Shown here piece after piece: positions 23,857 through 31,541 of a DNA stretch of 64,000 nt. Position numbers and translations under genes: made by a program. The DNA is from JAKAVN01 sp963734845 (GTDB taxonomy: Bacteria; Desulfobacterota; Binatia; Binatales; Binataceae). The stretch is taken from contig CAVTIS010000006.1 of assembly GCA_963734845.1 (NCBI GenBank), positions 287,597-351,596 on the forward strand, read 5' to 3'. Under the pieces are notes generated by a model. It had not been told where the DNA came from and ran no database searches. It saw only the letters and a program-made list of their open reading frames with translations. Each line of letters begins with the position of its first letter. Position 1 is the first letter of the stretch.

Positions 23857-24729
23857 TCACACGTATAACGACGCAAGCCGCCGCAGCTCCACCTGGTAAT
23901 TCTCCGGCCGCAGTGCGGCGTCGAGCATCATGATGACAAAGCGATGCGCTCCGGCCGCCGCATACTGTTCCAGCCCCGCCTGCACCTCGGCGCGCGCGCC
24001 GCGCATCTCGCGCCGCATGATCGTGATGTCCTTGCGCTCGAACTCGCTATGGGCGGCGGCGCACTCGGCGCGCAGCCGGGCGAGCTCTTCCTTGAGCTGC
24101 GGCGGGGTCAGGAAAATCGGACACCATCCGTCGCCCCAGCGCGCGACCCAACCGAGCGCATTCTTGTCCTTACTGCCAATGATGACCGGCGGGCCGCCTT
24201 TGCGCGCGGGCTTGGGATAGCATCGCACCGGCGGAAACTTGATATAGCGGCCGTCGAACGAGGCTTCGTCCTTGGTCCACAGCTCGCGCATCGCGGCGAC
24301 GTACTCGCGCGTCTGGGTCCATCGATGGGCAAAGTCGACGCCGAGGAGTTCCGACTCCTCGCGCAGCCATCCCGCGCCAACGCCGAGGATGACTCGTCCG
24401 CCCGAGAAGCGGTCTAGCGTCCCCAGTTCATTAGCCGTCAACAGAGGATTGCGCTCGGGCACCAGCAACACGCCGGTCGCGACCATCAAGCGCGTGGTGG
24501 CGGCCGCCGCCATCGCCATCGCGACGAACGGATCGCACATGTGGGAGTAAATTTCCGGGATGCCGCCCTCGCCGGGACGCGACTCGGGGAGCGCCGTCGC
24601 CGTGTGCACGGGCATCACCGAGTGGTCCGGCATCCACAGCGACTCGAAGCCGAGCGCCTCCGCGGCGCGCGCGAGGTCGGCCGGATTGGCACTGCGCTCA
24701 TTCGGTGCGACCAGCAGTCCAATTTTCAT
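23857..24729 (-). CDS. LLM class flavin-dependent oxidoreductase (luciferase-like)
   Basis: A 290-residue TIM-barrel flavoprotein of the luciferase-like monooxygenase family, close to the F420-type subgroup TIGR03619 by its start MKIGLLVAPNERSANPADLARAAEALGFESLW (in part: AAEALGFESLWMPDHS) and ILGVGAGWLREESELLGV. It reduces or oxygenates an unknown compound with FMN or coenzyme F420. It is the first gene of a likely two-gene unit with the hydrolase downstream. Confidence 0.85.
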   Translation of the reverse strand: MKIGLLVAPNERSANPADLARAAEALGFESLWMPDHSVMPVHTATALPESRPGEGGIPEIYSHMCDPFVAMAMAAAATTRLMVATGVLLVPERNPLLTANELGTLDRFSGGRVILGVGAGWLREESELLGVDFAHRWTQTREYVAAMRELWTKDEASFDGRYIKFPPVRCYPKPARKGGPPVIIGSKDKNALGWVARWGDGWCPIFLTPPQLKEELARLRAECAAAHSEFERKDITIMRREMRGARAEVQAGLEQYAAAGAHRFVIMMLDAALRPENYQVELRRLASLYV

Positions 24730-24849
24730 CGTGAAACCTCGATTTTCATAGTCCGACTCTTACCTTCACGGTCAACTTTTTCGTTCAATTATGTTCTATA
24801 GTATGCTATTAGATGTATACAGCCCTTTGGACTACTTAGTTCCCAGGGT

Positions 24850-25255
24850 TCGGCAAAACTTGCTGGCGCTGAGGCAAACGGATGGGAAAGTGCGAACCTC
24901 CCAGCCGCCAGGAGGTGCGGCAGCGGTTGATAGCTGCGCCATACCGGATAGCCCAGTGCCCACTGCGAAACCCACGGATCCAGGAACGGTTCGCCGCGCG
25001 CGATACTCTCGCCCAGCCGCTGCAACGCCTCGAGATGGAAAGCAAGATCGTTTACCGGAACGCGCTCGATGCGAATCTCGGGCGCCAGCAGATCGCGTCG
25101 AACAGTAGCGCCAGAGCCAGCAGGACCAGCCCGGCGGCCTCCGGATTGGCTTTGTGCGCGGTGGCTGTCCAAGCGCTGGTGACGGACTGGATCGAAGCTG
25201 TCGTCGGCGGGTCCCGCCGGTCGCCCGATCAGGATTTCGCTTGGCTGTAGCCGCC
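24850..25255 (-). pseudogene. Remnant of a membrane glycosyltransferase-like gene
   Basis: Two frames together preserve an N-terminal piece of a polytopic membrane protein: a hydrophobic AGLVLLALALLFDAICW in one frame, then RLGESIARGEPFLDPWVSQ, WALGYPVWRSYQPLPHLLAA in another. That second motif is like the first periplasmic loop of large dolichol-phosphate-type glycosyltransferases or related membrane proteins. Beyond it the similarity stops and stop codons follow. The gene is truncated and frameshifted, so it is treated as decayed. The rest of 24730-25362 shows nothing else. Confidence 0.45.
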
Positions 25256-25362
25256 ATGCCCGTCTAGCTTGGACGCGCACCGCGATGTGAAGCGGTGTGA
25301 CGCCAAAACTAGTCGACATAGGCTACTAGCTCACGCGCACAAAATAGCGCGTCTGGCACGAA

Positions 25363-25737
25363 TTATTTCTTTGGTGCGGTTACCTCGGTGAAGGCGCGGA
25401 TCGCCTCGACCGCACTCGGCACGCCGCTGTACTGCGAGAGATGGAAGATCATCTCCTTGAGTTCGGTGTGCGTGACGCCGAGGTTAAGCGCGCCGCGCAT
25501 GTGAACCCGCAGCTCCGCGCCTTTCCCGAGCGCGAGCAGCGCCGCCATCGTGATCATCGAGCGGGTCTTGATTGGCAGGCCGGGACGGGCCCAGATGCCG
25601 CCGAACAGCTCGTCGTTCAGGAACTTGCCGAAGTCGGGGTCGAAGCCGCTTAGGAAATCGTTGCCCGCCTTGGCGCCTTTTTCGCCCCACAGCTGGGTGC
25701 GTATTGCCATCCCTTTTTCATGTTTATCGTCGGCCAT
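25363..25737 (-). CDS. Carboxymuconolactone decarboxylase family protein
   Basis: A 124-residue all-helical CMD-fold protein: FGKFLNDELFGGIWARPGL, KTRSMITMAALLALGKGAEL, HMRGALNLGVTHTELKEM and IFHLSQYSGVPSAVEA are characteristic of the gamma-carboxymuconolactone decarboxylase group. It has no CxxC, so it is not an AhpD-type peroxidase. The substrate is unknown. It lies 80 bases after the dehydrogenase gene on the same strand and may be cotranscribed. Confidence 0.85.
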   Translation of the reverse strand: MADDKHEKGMAIRTQLWGEKGAKAGNDFLSGFDPDFGKFLNDELFGGIWARPGLPIKTRSMITMAALLALGKGAELRVHMRGALNLGVTHTELKEMIFHLSQYSGVPSAVEAIRAFTEVTAPKK

Positions 25738-25817
25738 TTTCGCTTTCTCCCTTCAATAGCAACTGCGAATAGTAACTCGTGCGAACTGTATAGTGCGGGC
25801 AGCCCGATGCGCGCCGC

Positions 25818-26717
25818 TTATGACGAGCTGCGCACTTTGACCCCGGCGCGCTCTTCCTGGACCATGAAGGTCGCGGAAGAATCCTTCTCGCCCCAGCCCT
25901 TGTTGAGCGCTTCCAGGAAATCCTGCTCGGCGTGCGCCGCCATCGGCATCGGCACATTGAGCTCGCGCGCGAGCTCGGTGGCGAGGCCCAGGTCCTTGCG
26001 CGCCAGCTTGAGCGCGAAGGTCACGCGATCGAAGTTGCCGCGAAAGATCATCTTGGGCAGCGCCGCGTTGAGCACCATCCCCTGCCCGTAGGCGCCGCCC
26101 TGCACCGCGCGCAGCAGCGCCTCGGGCGTGACGCCCGCCTTGACGCCCATCGTAAAGGCCTCGGCCAGCAGCTGGGTCGAACAAATCGCGATCATGTTGT
26201 GAACCAGCTTGGCAACTGAGCCGGCCCCGATGTCACCGATGTAGGTCACTTTGTCGCCGAGCGCGTCGAGCACCGGCTTGACCTCGTTGTAGTCGGCTTC
26301 GCTCCCGCCGACCATCACGGCCAGCGTCGCCTTGCGCGCGCCGACCACGCCGCCGCTGACGGGCGCGTCGAGCATCCGGATACCGCGGGCTTTCAGCCGC
26401 GCATGGACCTGGCGCACCACCGTGGGCGAGTTGGTCGACAAGTCGATGTATAGGCTCCCAGGCGCCATCGCGCCGATAAGCCCGCCCTCGCCGAGCACCA
26501 CCGCCTCGACCTCGCGCGGCCCCGGCAGTGAAGTGAAGACAACTTCGGCATCCTTGGCGGTCGCGGCCGAGCTTTCGGCCCACTTTGCGCCGCCGGCCAG
26601 ATGCGGTTCGGCGACCTGGCGGCGCACGTCGTTGACCGTGACCTGGTGGCCCGCCTTCATCAGGTTGAGCGCCATCGAACCGCCCATGTTGCCGAGTCCG
26701 ATAAATCCGATTCGCAT
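25818..26717 (-). CDS. 3-hydroxyisobutyrate dehydrogenase-like NAD(P) oxidoreductase
   Basis: A 299-residue beta-hydroxyacid dehydrogenase. It has the dinucleotide site MRIGFIGLGNMGGSMALNL, the substrate motif DAPVSGGVVGARKATL and the catalytic Lys170 in GAGSVAKLVHNM. Members oxidise 3-hydroxyisobutyrate, tartronate semialdehyde or related short acids; the glycolate/glyoxylate genes nearby would fit tartronate semialdehyde, but this is inference. A GGAGG lies seven bases before the chosen ATG; a farther start adds 15 unrelated residues. Confidence 0.88.
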   Translation of the reverse strand: MRIGFIGLGNMGGSMALNLMKAGHQVTVNDVRRQVAEPHLAGGAKWAESSAATAKDAEVVFTSLPGPREVEAVVLGEGGLIGAMAPGSLYIDLSTNSPTVVRQVHARLKARGIRMLDAPVSGGVVGARKATLAVMVGGSEADYNEVKPVLDALGDKVTYIGDIGAGSVAKLVHNMIAICSTQLLAEAFTMGVKAGVTPEALLRAVQGGAYGQGMVLNAALPKMIFRGNFDRVTFALKLARKDLGLATELARELNVPMPMAAHAEQDFLEALNKGWGEKDSSATFMVQEERAGVKVRSSS

Positions 26718-26876
26718 AAATACCTCCCGTGCCGGGAAAATTGCCCCGTACGACGCAGGCAAAAAACTCCGGTGGCAAGCCCCCTTAAAGCATCGCCGGG
26801 CAAATCCCGCAAGGAGAAGGCGATTGTGTACGCGACGATCGCCAATTCGGTCGCCGAAGTACCGACAGGTTGACTG

Positions 26877-26921
26877 GCGAAGGACCGACTAGCGAAGGTC
26901 CGACTAGCGAAGGACCGACTA
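26877..26921. repeat. 15-bp tandem repeat, three copies plus a degenerate fourth
   Basis: Units GCGAAGGACCGACTA at 26877-26891, 26892-26906 (one change, T for A) and 26907-26921, then a diverged GCAACTAACCGATAG. It lies upstream of the riboswitch promoter in the 489-base gap 26718-27206. Confidence 0.85.
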
Positions 26922-26945
26922 GCAACTAACCGATAGGTCCGGCGG

Positions 26946-26974
26946 TTGACTTTGCGCCAACGCTTGGATAACCG
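26946..26974 (+). promoter_or_regulatory. Candidate promoter of the SAM-riboswitch operon
   Basis: TTGACT at 26946-26951 is a good -35 box. At 17 bases spacing the -10 would be TAACCG (26969-26974), which is weak; GATAAC at 26967 is an alternative at shorter spacing. It stands just upstream of the riboswitch P1 stem. Confidence 0.35.
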
Positions 26975-26990
26975 TAATGAGCCTGATGGC

Positions 26991-27098
26991 CTTATCCAGA
27001 GCGGCGGAGGGACTGGCCCGATGATGCCGCAGCAACCGGCCCAACAAGGGTGCTGGTGCTAACTCCAACGGAGCTCGAACGAAGCTTCGGTAGATAAG
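26991..27098 (+). promoter_or_regulatory. SAM-I riboswitch (S-box) aptamer
   Basis: The sequence follows the SAM-I consensus closely: P1 CTTATC (26991-26996) pairing exactly with GATAAG (27093-27098), then AGCGGCGGAGGGACTGGCCC, GATGATGCCGCAGCAACC and the late GGTGCTAACTCC segment. SAM binding stabilises P1. The copy of CTTATC at 27122-27127, next to the terminator stem, can pair with the 3' strand of P1 (GATAAGG with CCTTATC), which is the antiterminator. High SAM should therefore end transcription before the sulfur genes. Confidence 0.95.
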
Positions 27099-27113
27099 GC
27101 GAGAGTCCCAGTA

Positions 27114-27144
27114 CCCTCGTCCTTATCCGGGAGGAGGGTTTTTT
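27114..27144 (+). terminator. SAM-riboswitch expression-platform terminator
   Basis: CCCTCGTCC (27114-27122) pairs with GGAGGAGGG (27130-27138) with one mismatch, followed by six T residues (27139-27144). The left arm and loop include CCTTATC (27121-27127), able to pair instead with the P1 3' strand. Confidence 0.85.
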
Positions 27145-27206
27145 AATTCCCCTCGCAGCGCCGCGCCGCCGGTAGAAATCCGGAAGGCCTGGGGCGTGAG
27201 AGCGAG

Positions 27207-27932
27207 TTGGGAAAACAGTCAATACTGGTAGTCGGAGTGGGAGGGCTGGGCGTTCCGGCGGTCTGCGCACTCGCGCGCGGCGGCGCGAAACGAATCGGCC
27301 TGGCCGATCCCGACCCGGTGGAGCTCTCGAATCTCGCGCGCCAGGTCATTTACGGCGGGGCAAGCCTCGGGAGGCTCAAGGTCGAAGCGGCGGCCGAGCG
27401 CCTTCGCGAGCTTCATCCGGAGCTGGCCGTCGAAATCTACCCCGTCGCACTTAAAGTCTCCAACGCCGACGAATTGATCGCGCGCCACGATTTCGTGATC
27501 GACGCTACCGACGATCCGGCGGCCAAGTTTCTGATCAACGACGTCTGCCTCGCGCTTGGGCGGCCCTTCGTTTACGCCGGCGTGCTCGGAATGACCGGTC
27601 AGGCGATGACCGTGCTGCCGGGGCGCACGGCGTGTCTGCGATGCCTGTTCGAGCAGCCGCCCGAGCCGGGCGAGATCGCAAGTTGCCGCGAAGCTGGAAT
27701 AGTCGGGCCGGTCGCGGCGGTGATCGGCGAGATCGAGGCGGCCGAGGCGCTGCGCTGGCTTGGCGGCGGCGTGCCGCAGTTGGCTGGAAAAATCCTGACC
27801 TATGACGGAACCGCGCGCGGACGAATCCGTGCGCTTGAAGTAAGCGCGCGCGCCGGATGCGCCTGCGGCGCGGCCCGGTATGCAGAGGATGCGGCGGCGT
27901 TGGCGACGGGCCACAACCAGCCGCGCAATTAA
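27207..27932 (+). CDS. E1-like ThiF/MoeB adenylyltransferase for a sulfur carrier
   Basis: A 241-residue E1-like enzyme: nucleotide-binding VVGVGGLGVPAV (residues 8-19), LADPDPVELSNLARQ, FVIDATDDPAAKFLINDVC, and a zinc half-site CLRCLF with late CACG. It would adenylate the C-terminus of the MoaD/ThiS-like carrier encoded two genes on, ready for sulfur transfer. It has no rhodanese domain, unlike MoeZ. TTG at 27207 is the likely start and has only a weak ribosome site. First gene after the SAM-I riboswitch. Confidence 0.88.
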   Translation: MGKQSILVVGVGGLGVPAVCALARGGAKRIGLADPDPVELSNLARQVIYGGASLGRLKVEAAAERLRELHPELAVEIYPVALKVSNADELIARHDFVIDATDDPAAKFLINDVCLALGRPFVYAGVLGMTGQAMTVLPGRTACLRCLFEQPPEPGEIASCREAGIVGPVAAVIGEIEAAEALRWLGGGVPQLAGKILTYDGTARGRIRALEVSARAGCACGAARYAEDAAALATGHNQPRN

Positions 27933-27946
27933 AGAGGACTCACGCG

Positions 27947-29209
27947 ATGAGCTACGTCACCATGCTGAAGTGCCGCGAGTGCGGCCAGGAATACCCGATC
28001 AAGCCGCTGCACGTATGCGAGGATTGCTTCGGCCCGCTCGAGGTAACTTACGACTACGCGAAGATTCGCGCGGCGGTGTCGCGCGCGATGATCGCGGCGC
28101 GCCCGCATAACCTCTGGCGCTATCGCGAGCTGTTGCCGGTTGACGGCGAGCCCGAGGCGGGGCCGTTTTCGGGCTTCACGCCGCTATTGCATGCGCGCCG
28201 GCTCGGCGCGGAGCTCGGGCTCAAGAAGCTCTATATCAAGGACGACACCGTCAACCATCCCACCCTCTCCTACAAGGACCGCGTGGTGTCGGTGGCGATC
28301 ACCAAGGCGCGCGACTTCGGCTTCACCACCGTCTCATGCGCCTCGACCGGCAACCTGGCGACAGCAGTGGCGGCGCATGCGGCGCGCGCGGGACTTCGGT
28401 CGGTAATTTTCATGCCCGAAGGGGTCGAGTCGGGCAAAATCGTCGGCTCGTCGATTTACGGCGCGCGGGTGATCACGATTCGCGGCAACTACGACGACGT
28501 CAATCGGCTGTGCAGCGAAATTGCCGACAAGTACGGATGGGCCTTCGTCAATATCAACTTGCGTCCGTATTATACCGAGGGCGCCAAGACCTTCGGCTTC
28601 GAGGTCGCCGAACAACTCGGCTGGAAACTGCCCAACCATATCGTGCTGCCGACCGCGGGCGGCACGATTTTGCCCAAGGTCGCCAAGGCCTTCAAGGAAT
28701 TCAAGGAGGTCGGGCTGGTCCACGGCGGCGATTTCAAGATTCATTGCGCCCAGGCGGCCGGCGCCGCGCCGGTCATCCATGCGTTGCACAAGAACACCGA
28801 TCTGATAACGCCGGTGAAGCCCAACACGATCGCCAAGTCGATCGCGATCGGCAACCCGGCCGACGGCTTCTACGTGCTGCGCGCGGTGCGCGATTCGGGC
28901 GGATGGGGCGAGATGGCGAGCGATCCGGAGATCATCGACGCGATCAAGCTGCTCGCGCGCACCGAGGGCATCTTCGCCGAGCCGGCCGGCGGCACCACGC
29001 TCGCCGTGGCGCTGAAACTCATCGCCGCCGGACGCATCAAGAGCGACGAGAGCGTGGTGGTATCGATCACCGGCAACGGCTACAAGACGTTGGAGGCGGT
29101 CGCTCAGAGTATCGAGCAGCCGCTCGTGATCGAAGCCCGGCTGAAGGACTTCGACGCGATCTACGAAAGCCTCGGCGACGGTAAACGCTCGCTTAAAGGC
29201 GCCGCCTGA
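27947..29209 (+). CDS. thrC: Threonine synthase-like PLP enzyme
   Basis: A 420-residue fold-type II PLP enzyme. An N-terminal zinc ribbon (Cys9, 12, 24, 27: CRECGQEYP...CEDC) is followed by the PLP Lys110 in HPTLSYKDRVV and ASTGNLATAVAAHAA. By family it turns O-phosphohomoserine into threonine. Its place inside a SAM-controlled sulfur operon raises the alternative that it uses the same substrate with a sulfur donor to make homocysteine (inference). An AGAGGA site precedes the ATG; 14 bases separate it from the ThiF gene. Confidence 0.85.
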   Translation: MSYVTMLKCRECGQEYPIKPLHVCEDCFGPLEVTYDYAKIRAAVSRAMIAARPHNLWRYRELLPVDGEPEAGPFSGFTPLLHARRLGAELGLKKLYIKDDTVNHPTLSYKDRVVSVAITKARDFGFTTVSCASTGNLATAVAAHAARAGLRSVIFMPEGVESGKIVGSSIYGARVITIRGNYDDVNRLCSEIADKYGWAFVNINLRPYYTEGAKTFGFEVAEQLGWKLPNHIVLPTAGGTILPKVAKAFKEFKEVGLVHGGDFKIHCAQAAGAAPVIHALHKNTDLITPVKPNTIAKSIAIGNPADGFYVLRAVRDSGGWGEMASDPEIIDAIKLLARTEGIFAEPAGGTTLAVALKLIAAGRIKSDESVVVSITGNGYKTLEAVAQSIEQPLVIEARLKDFDAIYESLGDGKRSLKGAA

Positions 29210-29306
29210 GCAGCGGCGGGCGCGCTTGTAAAGCCATCTGGCGAAGCATATTCATCAAGCGCTAGTCTTGACCCCAAGGCTAGTCTGAGAGGTGGAAGTT
29301 TCGATT

Positions 29307-29585
29307 ATGCCAGTTAAGGTACGAGTACCGACCCCGCTGCGCAGGTTCACCGGGGGTATCGACGAGGTTGCGGCCGCGGGTGAGTCGGTCCGCGCGGTCA
29401 TCGAAGACCTCGAAAAGCGCCATCCCGGGATGCGCGAGCGGCTGCTCGACGACAAAGGCGAGCTGCGCCGCTTCGTCAATATTTATCTCAACGGCGACGA
29501 CATCCGTTTCCTCAACCAGCTGAACTCACAGGTCAAGGATGGCGACGATATTTCAATCGTCCCAGCGATCGCCGGCGGCGAGTAG
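29307..29585 (+). CDS. MoaD/ThiS-like sulfur-carrier protein ending Gly-Gly-Glu
   Basis: A 92-residue ubiquitin-fold carrier like CysO (MPVKVRVPTPLRRFTGG, FVNIYLNGDDIRFLN, DGDDISIVPAIAGGE). The activated carboxylate should be on the second Gly (Gly91), but one extra residue, Glu92, follows before the stop, so a protease would have to trim it. The gene is preceded by AGAGGTGGA and overlaps the next gene, cysM, if that starts at 29539. Carrier plus CysM matches the mycobacterial CysO-CysM pair. Confidence 0.9.
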   Translation: MPVKVRVPTPLRRFTGGIDEVAAAGESVRAVIEDLEKRHPGMRERLLDDKGELRRFVNIYLNGDDIRFLNQLNSQVKDGDDISIVPAIAGGE

Positions 29586-30585
29586 CGAAGAGCACGTTCC
29601 GGCGGCGCGGGCCAATAGCGTGCTCGAGCTGATCGGCAACACGCCGCTGCTCGAGATCACCCGCGTGACCGAGGGGCTGCTGCGCCCCGGCGTGCGGATT
29701 TTCGCCAAGCTCGAAGGCTTCAACCCCGGCGGCTCGGTCAAGGACCGCGCCGTGCGCCATATGGTCGAGTTCGGCCTGAAGCGCGGCGAGTTGCGCCCGG
29801 GCAAAACGATCATCGATTCGACCTCGGGCAACACCGGAATCGCGCTGGCGATGGTTGGCGCGGCGCTCGGCTATCCGGTCGAAATCGTGATGGCCTCCAA
29901 CGTCAGCCGCGAACGAAAAAAGATAATCGAGGCCTTCGGCGCCAAGCCGATCTATTCCGATCCGTTGGAAGGATCCGACGGCGCGATGATGGTGGCGCGC
30001 AAGATCATCGCGGACAACCCCGATCGCTACTTCAAACCCGACCAGTATAACAACGAGGCCAATCCGCTCGCCCATTTCGACACCACGGGGCCCGAAATCT
30101 GGCATCAGACACGCGGCCGTATCACGCATTTCGTGGCCGGAATCGGCACCGGCGGCACCGTGATGGGCACCGGGCGCTACCTCAAATCGCAGAACCCCGC
30201 CGTCAGAGTGATCGCGGTCGAGCCGGACGACGCGATGCATGGGCTGGAGGGGCTCAAGCATATGGCCTCGTCGATCGTACCAGGCATCTTTCACGCCGAA
30301 GAACTCGACGAGCGCATGGCGGTCAGCACCGAGGACGCCTACGAGATGGTCTACGCGCTCGGCCAAATCGAGGGCGTGCTGGTGGGCCAGTCGTGCGGCG
30401 CGGCGCTGGTGGCCGCATTGCGGGTCGCGCGCGGACTACGCGAAGGATGCGTAGTGACGGTGTTTCCGGATTTCGGTGACAAGTACCTGTCCACCAATCT
30501 GTGGATCGGATGGGAACAGTGGCGCAAGGAGCGCCTACAAAAGCTCGTCGGCAAATGGAACGCCTCCGCGAACGCTATTACTTGA
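29539..30585 (+). CDS. cysM: Cysteine synthase, CysM-like
   Basis: A 348-residue fold-type II PLP enzyme with VLELIGNTPLLEITR, PLP Lys68 in FNPGGSVKDRAVRH and the phosphate loop STSGNTGIALA. Next to a CysO-like carrier it should make cysteine from O-phosphoserine (or O-acetylserine) using carrier thiocarboxylate. The start could be ATG 29539, overlapping the carrier gene by 47 bases, or a GTG at 29620 close to the conserved core. Intact; the next gene overlaps its end by 31 bases. Confidence 0.88.
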   Translation: MATIFQSSQRSPAASSEEHVPAARANSVLELIGNTPLLEITRVTEGLLRPGVRIFAKLEGFNPGGSVKDRAVRHMVEFGLKRGELRPGKTIIDSTSGNTGIALAMVGAALGYPVEIVMASNVSRERKKIIEAFGAKPIYSDPLEGSDGAMMVARKIIADNPDRYFKPDQYNNEANPLAHFDTTGPEIWHQTRGRITHFVAGIGTGGTVMGTGRYLKSQNPAVRVIAVEPDDAMHGLEGLKHMASSIVPGIFHAEELDERMAVSTEDAYEMVYALGQIEGVLVGQSCGAALVAALRVARGLREGCVVTVFPDFGDKYLSTNLWIGWEQWRKERLQKLVGKWNASANAIT

Positions 30586-30800
30586 CCTACCCCAAGTCGC
30601 TCATCCGCGAGCCGCTGCTGTACCATCTGGTCAAGAAGTTCGACCTGGTGTTCAACATCCGCGGCGCGAGCGTTTCGGAAGAGATGGGTCTGGTCGCGGT
30701 CGAGTTCGAGGGATCCAGCGAACAGATCGAGCGCGCGCTCGCGTGGCTGCGCCAAAGCGGCGTCACCGTCGAGCCGATCGAAAAAAACGTCATTGAGTAG
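30555..30800 (+). CDS. NIL-domain protein
   Basis: An 81-residue ferredoxin-like fold of the NIL family (YLTYPKSLIREPLLYHLVKK, FNIRGASVSEEMGLVAVEF, LRQSGVTVEPIEKNVIE). NIL domains are found in methionine ABC importers and in proteins needed for homocysteine synthesis in methanogens; here it is alone. It probably binds an amino acid or a sulfur partner. The ATG lies within the cysM end, so translation is coupled. Confidence 0.85.
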   Translation: MERLRERYYLTYPKSLIREPLLYHLVKKFDLVFNIRGASVSEEMGLVAVEFEGSSEQIERALAWLRQSGVTVEPIEKNVIE

Positions 30801-30845
30801 TCGCGTGCCGGCAAGGCGTCGAATCCGGCGCGCTGCGTCTGGCCT

Positions 30846-31541
30846 ATGCCCCTTACCGACAATCAAATCGAGCGCTATAGCCGCCAGATAATCGTCCCCG
30901 GCGTTGGCGGACGCGCGCAGGAACGGCTGCTCGAATCGTGCGCCGCGATCGTGGGAGAGCCCGCGGACGCGGCGAGCGCGCTTGCCTACCTGACCGGCGC
31001 AGGCGTCGGCCAAATCGTGATGCATCCGGTGGGCGACCGCGCACTGTATGCCGCAATAGTCGAGCGGATGCGTGACCTCAATCCCGCCGTCACGGTCAAA
31101 ATCGCTAACAATGAAATGCCCACGCAATGCGACCTGATACTCGCACTGGTCGGCGGCGCGTCAGCTGCGGAAGCGGCCGCGCGCCTGTGGGATGCGCCGC
31201 ACGCCGGTGCGTTCGGGGCGCCCGAAACTCGTTACGGCGCTGCAATCGTCGCGCGGCTCGACATGCCGGGGCGAATCGCGCTGATGCCGGCGCAGCCACC
31301 CTGTCCTCTATGTGCTGAGATAGACTTGTTAAGTACGCCAGGCACGCGGGCGGCAAACTCCGGCGTTGTCTTAATGTTCGCGGTGGCCGAAGCCTTCAAG
31401 CTGCTGGCCGGCTATGCCGGCCAGCAGCTTGAAGCCACGCTTATCGAGTTCGACGGCTATGCTGCTCGGGCGCGCGGGTTCGCTCGCCGCCGCCCAGGCG
31501 GCGGCGAGCAAACCCGCTGCGCCTGCGAGGCCGCGGCGTGA
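30846..31541 (+). CDS. Degenerate E1-like (ThiF/HesA) protein
   Basis: A 231-residue protein with the E1 start DNQIERYSRQIIVPGVGGRAQERLLES, quoted in part as IERYSRQIIVPGVGGRAQE. Where E1 enzymes have the GxGGxG ATP loop it has AAIVGEPADAASALAYL, and the following Asp/Arg/Lys residues are also missing. A CPLC pair and a final CAC remain. It is therefore probably a non-catalytic partner or scaffold for the true E1 encoded upstream, as in eukaryotic E1 heterodimers. It overlaps the HAD gene by four bases. A long perfect inverted repeat lies in its 3' part. Confidence 0.75.
   Translation: MPLTDNQIERYSRQIIVPGVGGRAQERLLESCAAIVGEPADAASALAYLTGAGVGQIVMHPVGDRALYAAIVERMRDLNPAVTVKIANNEMPTQCDLILALVGGASAAEAAARLWDAPHAGAFGAPETRYGAAIVARLDMPGRIALMPAQPPCPLCAEIDLLSTPGTRAANSGVVLMFAVAEAFKLLAGYAGQQLEATLIEFDGYAARARGFARRRPGGGEQTRCACEAAA
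31394..31434. repeat. 19-bp perfect inverted repeat inside the E1-like gene
   Basis: CTTCAAGCTGCTGGCCGGC (31394-31412) and its exact complement (31416-31434) flank a three-base loop. No T-run follows. It encodes AFKLLAGYAGQQLEA, a normal-looking E1 segment. Confidence 0.9.

Noticed and set aside
24882..25250. Plus-strand open frame opposite the glycosyltransferase remnant
   Set aside because: No recognisable motif; the minus strand carries the recognisable membrane-protein fragments.
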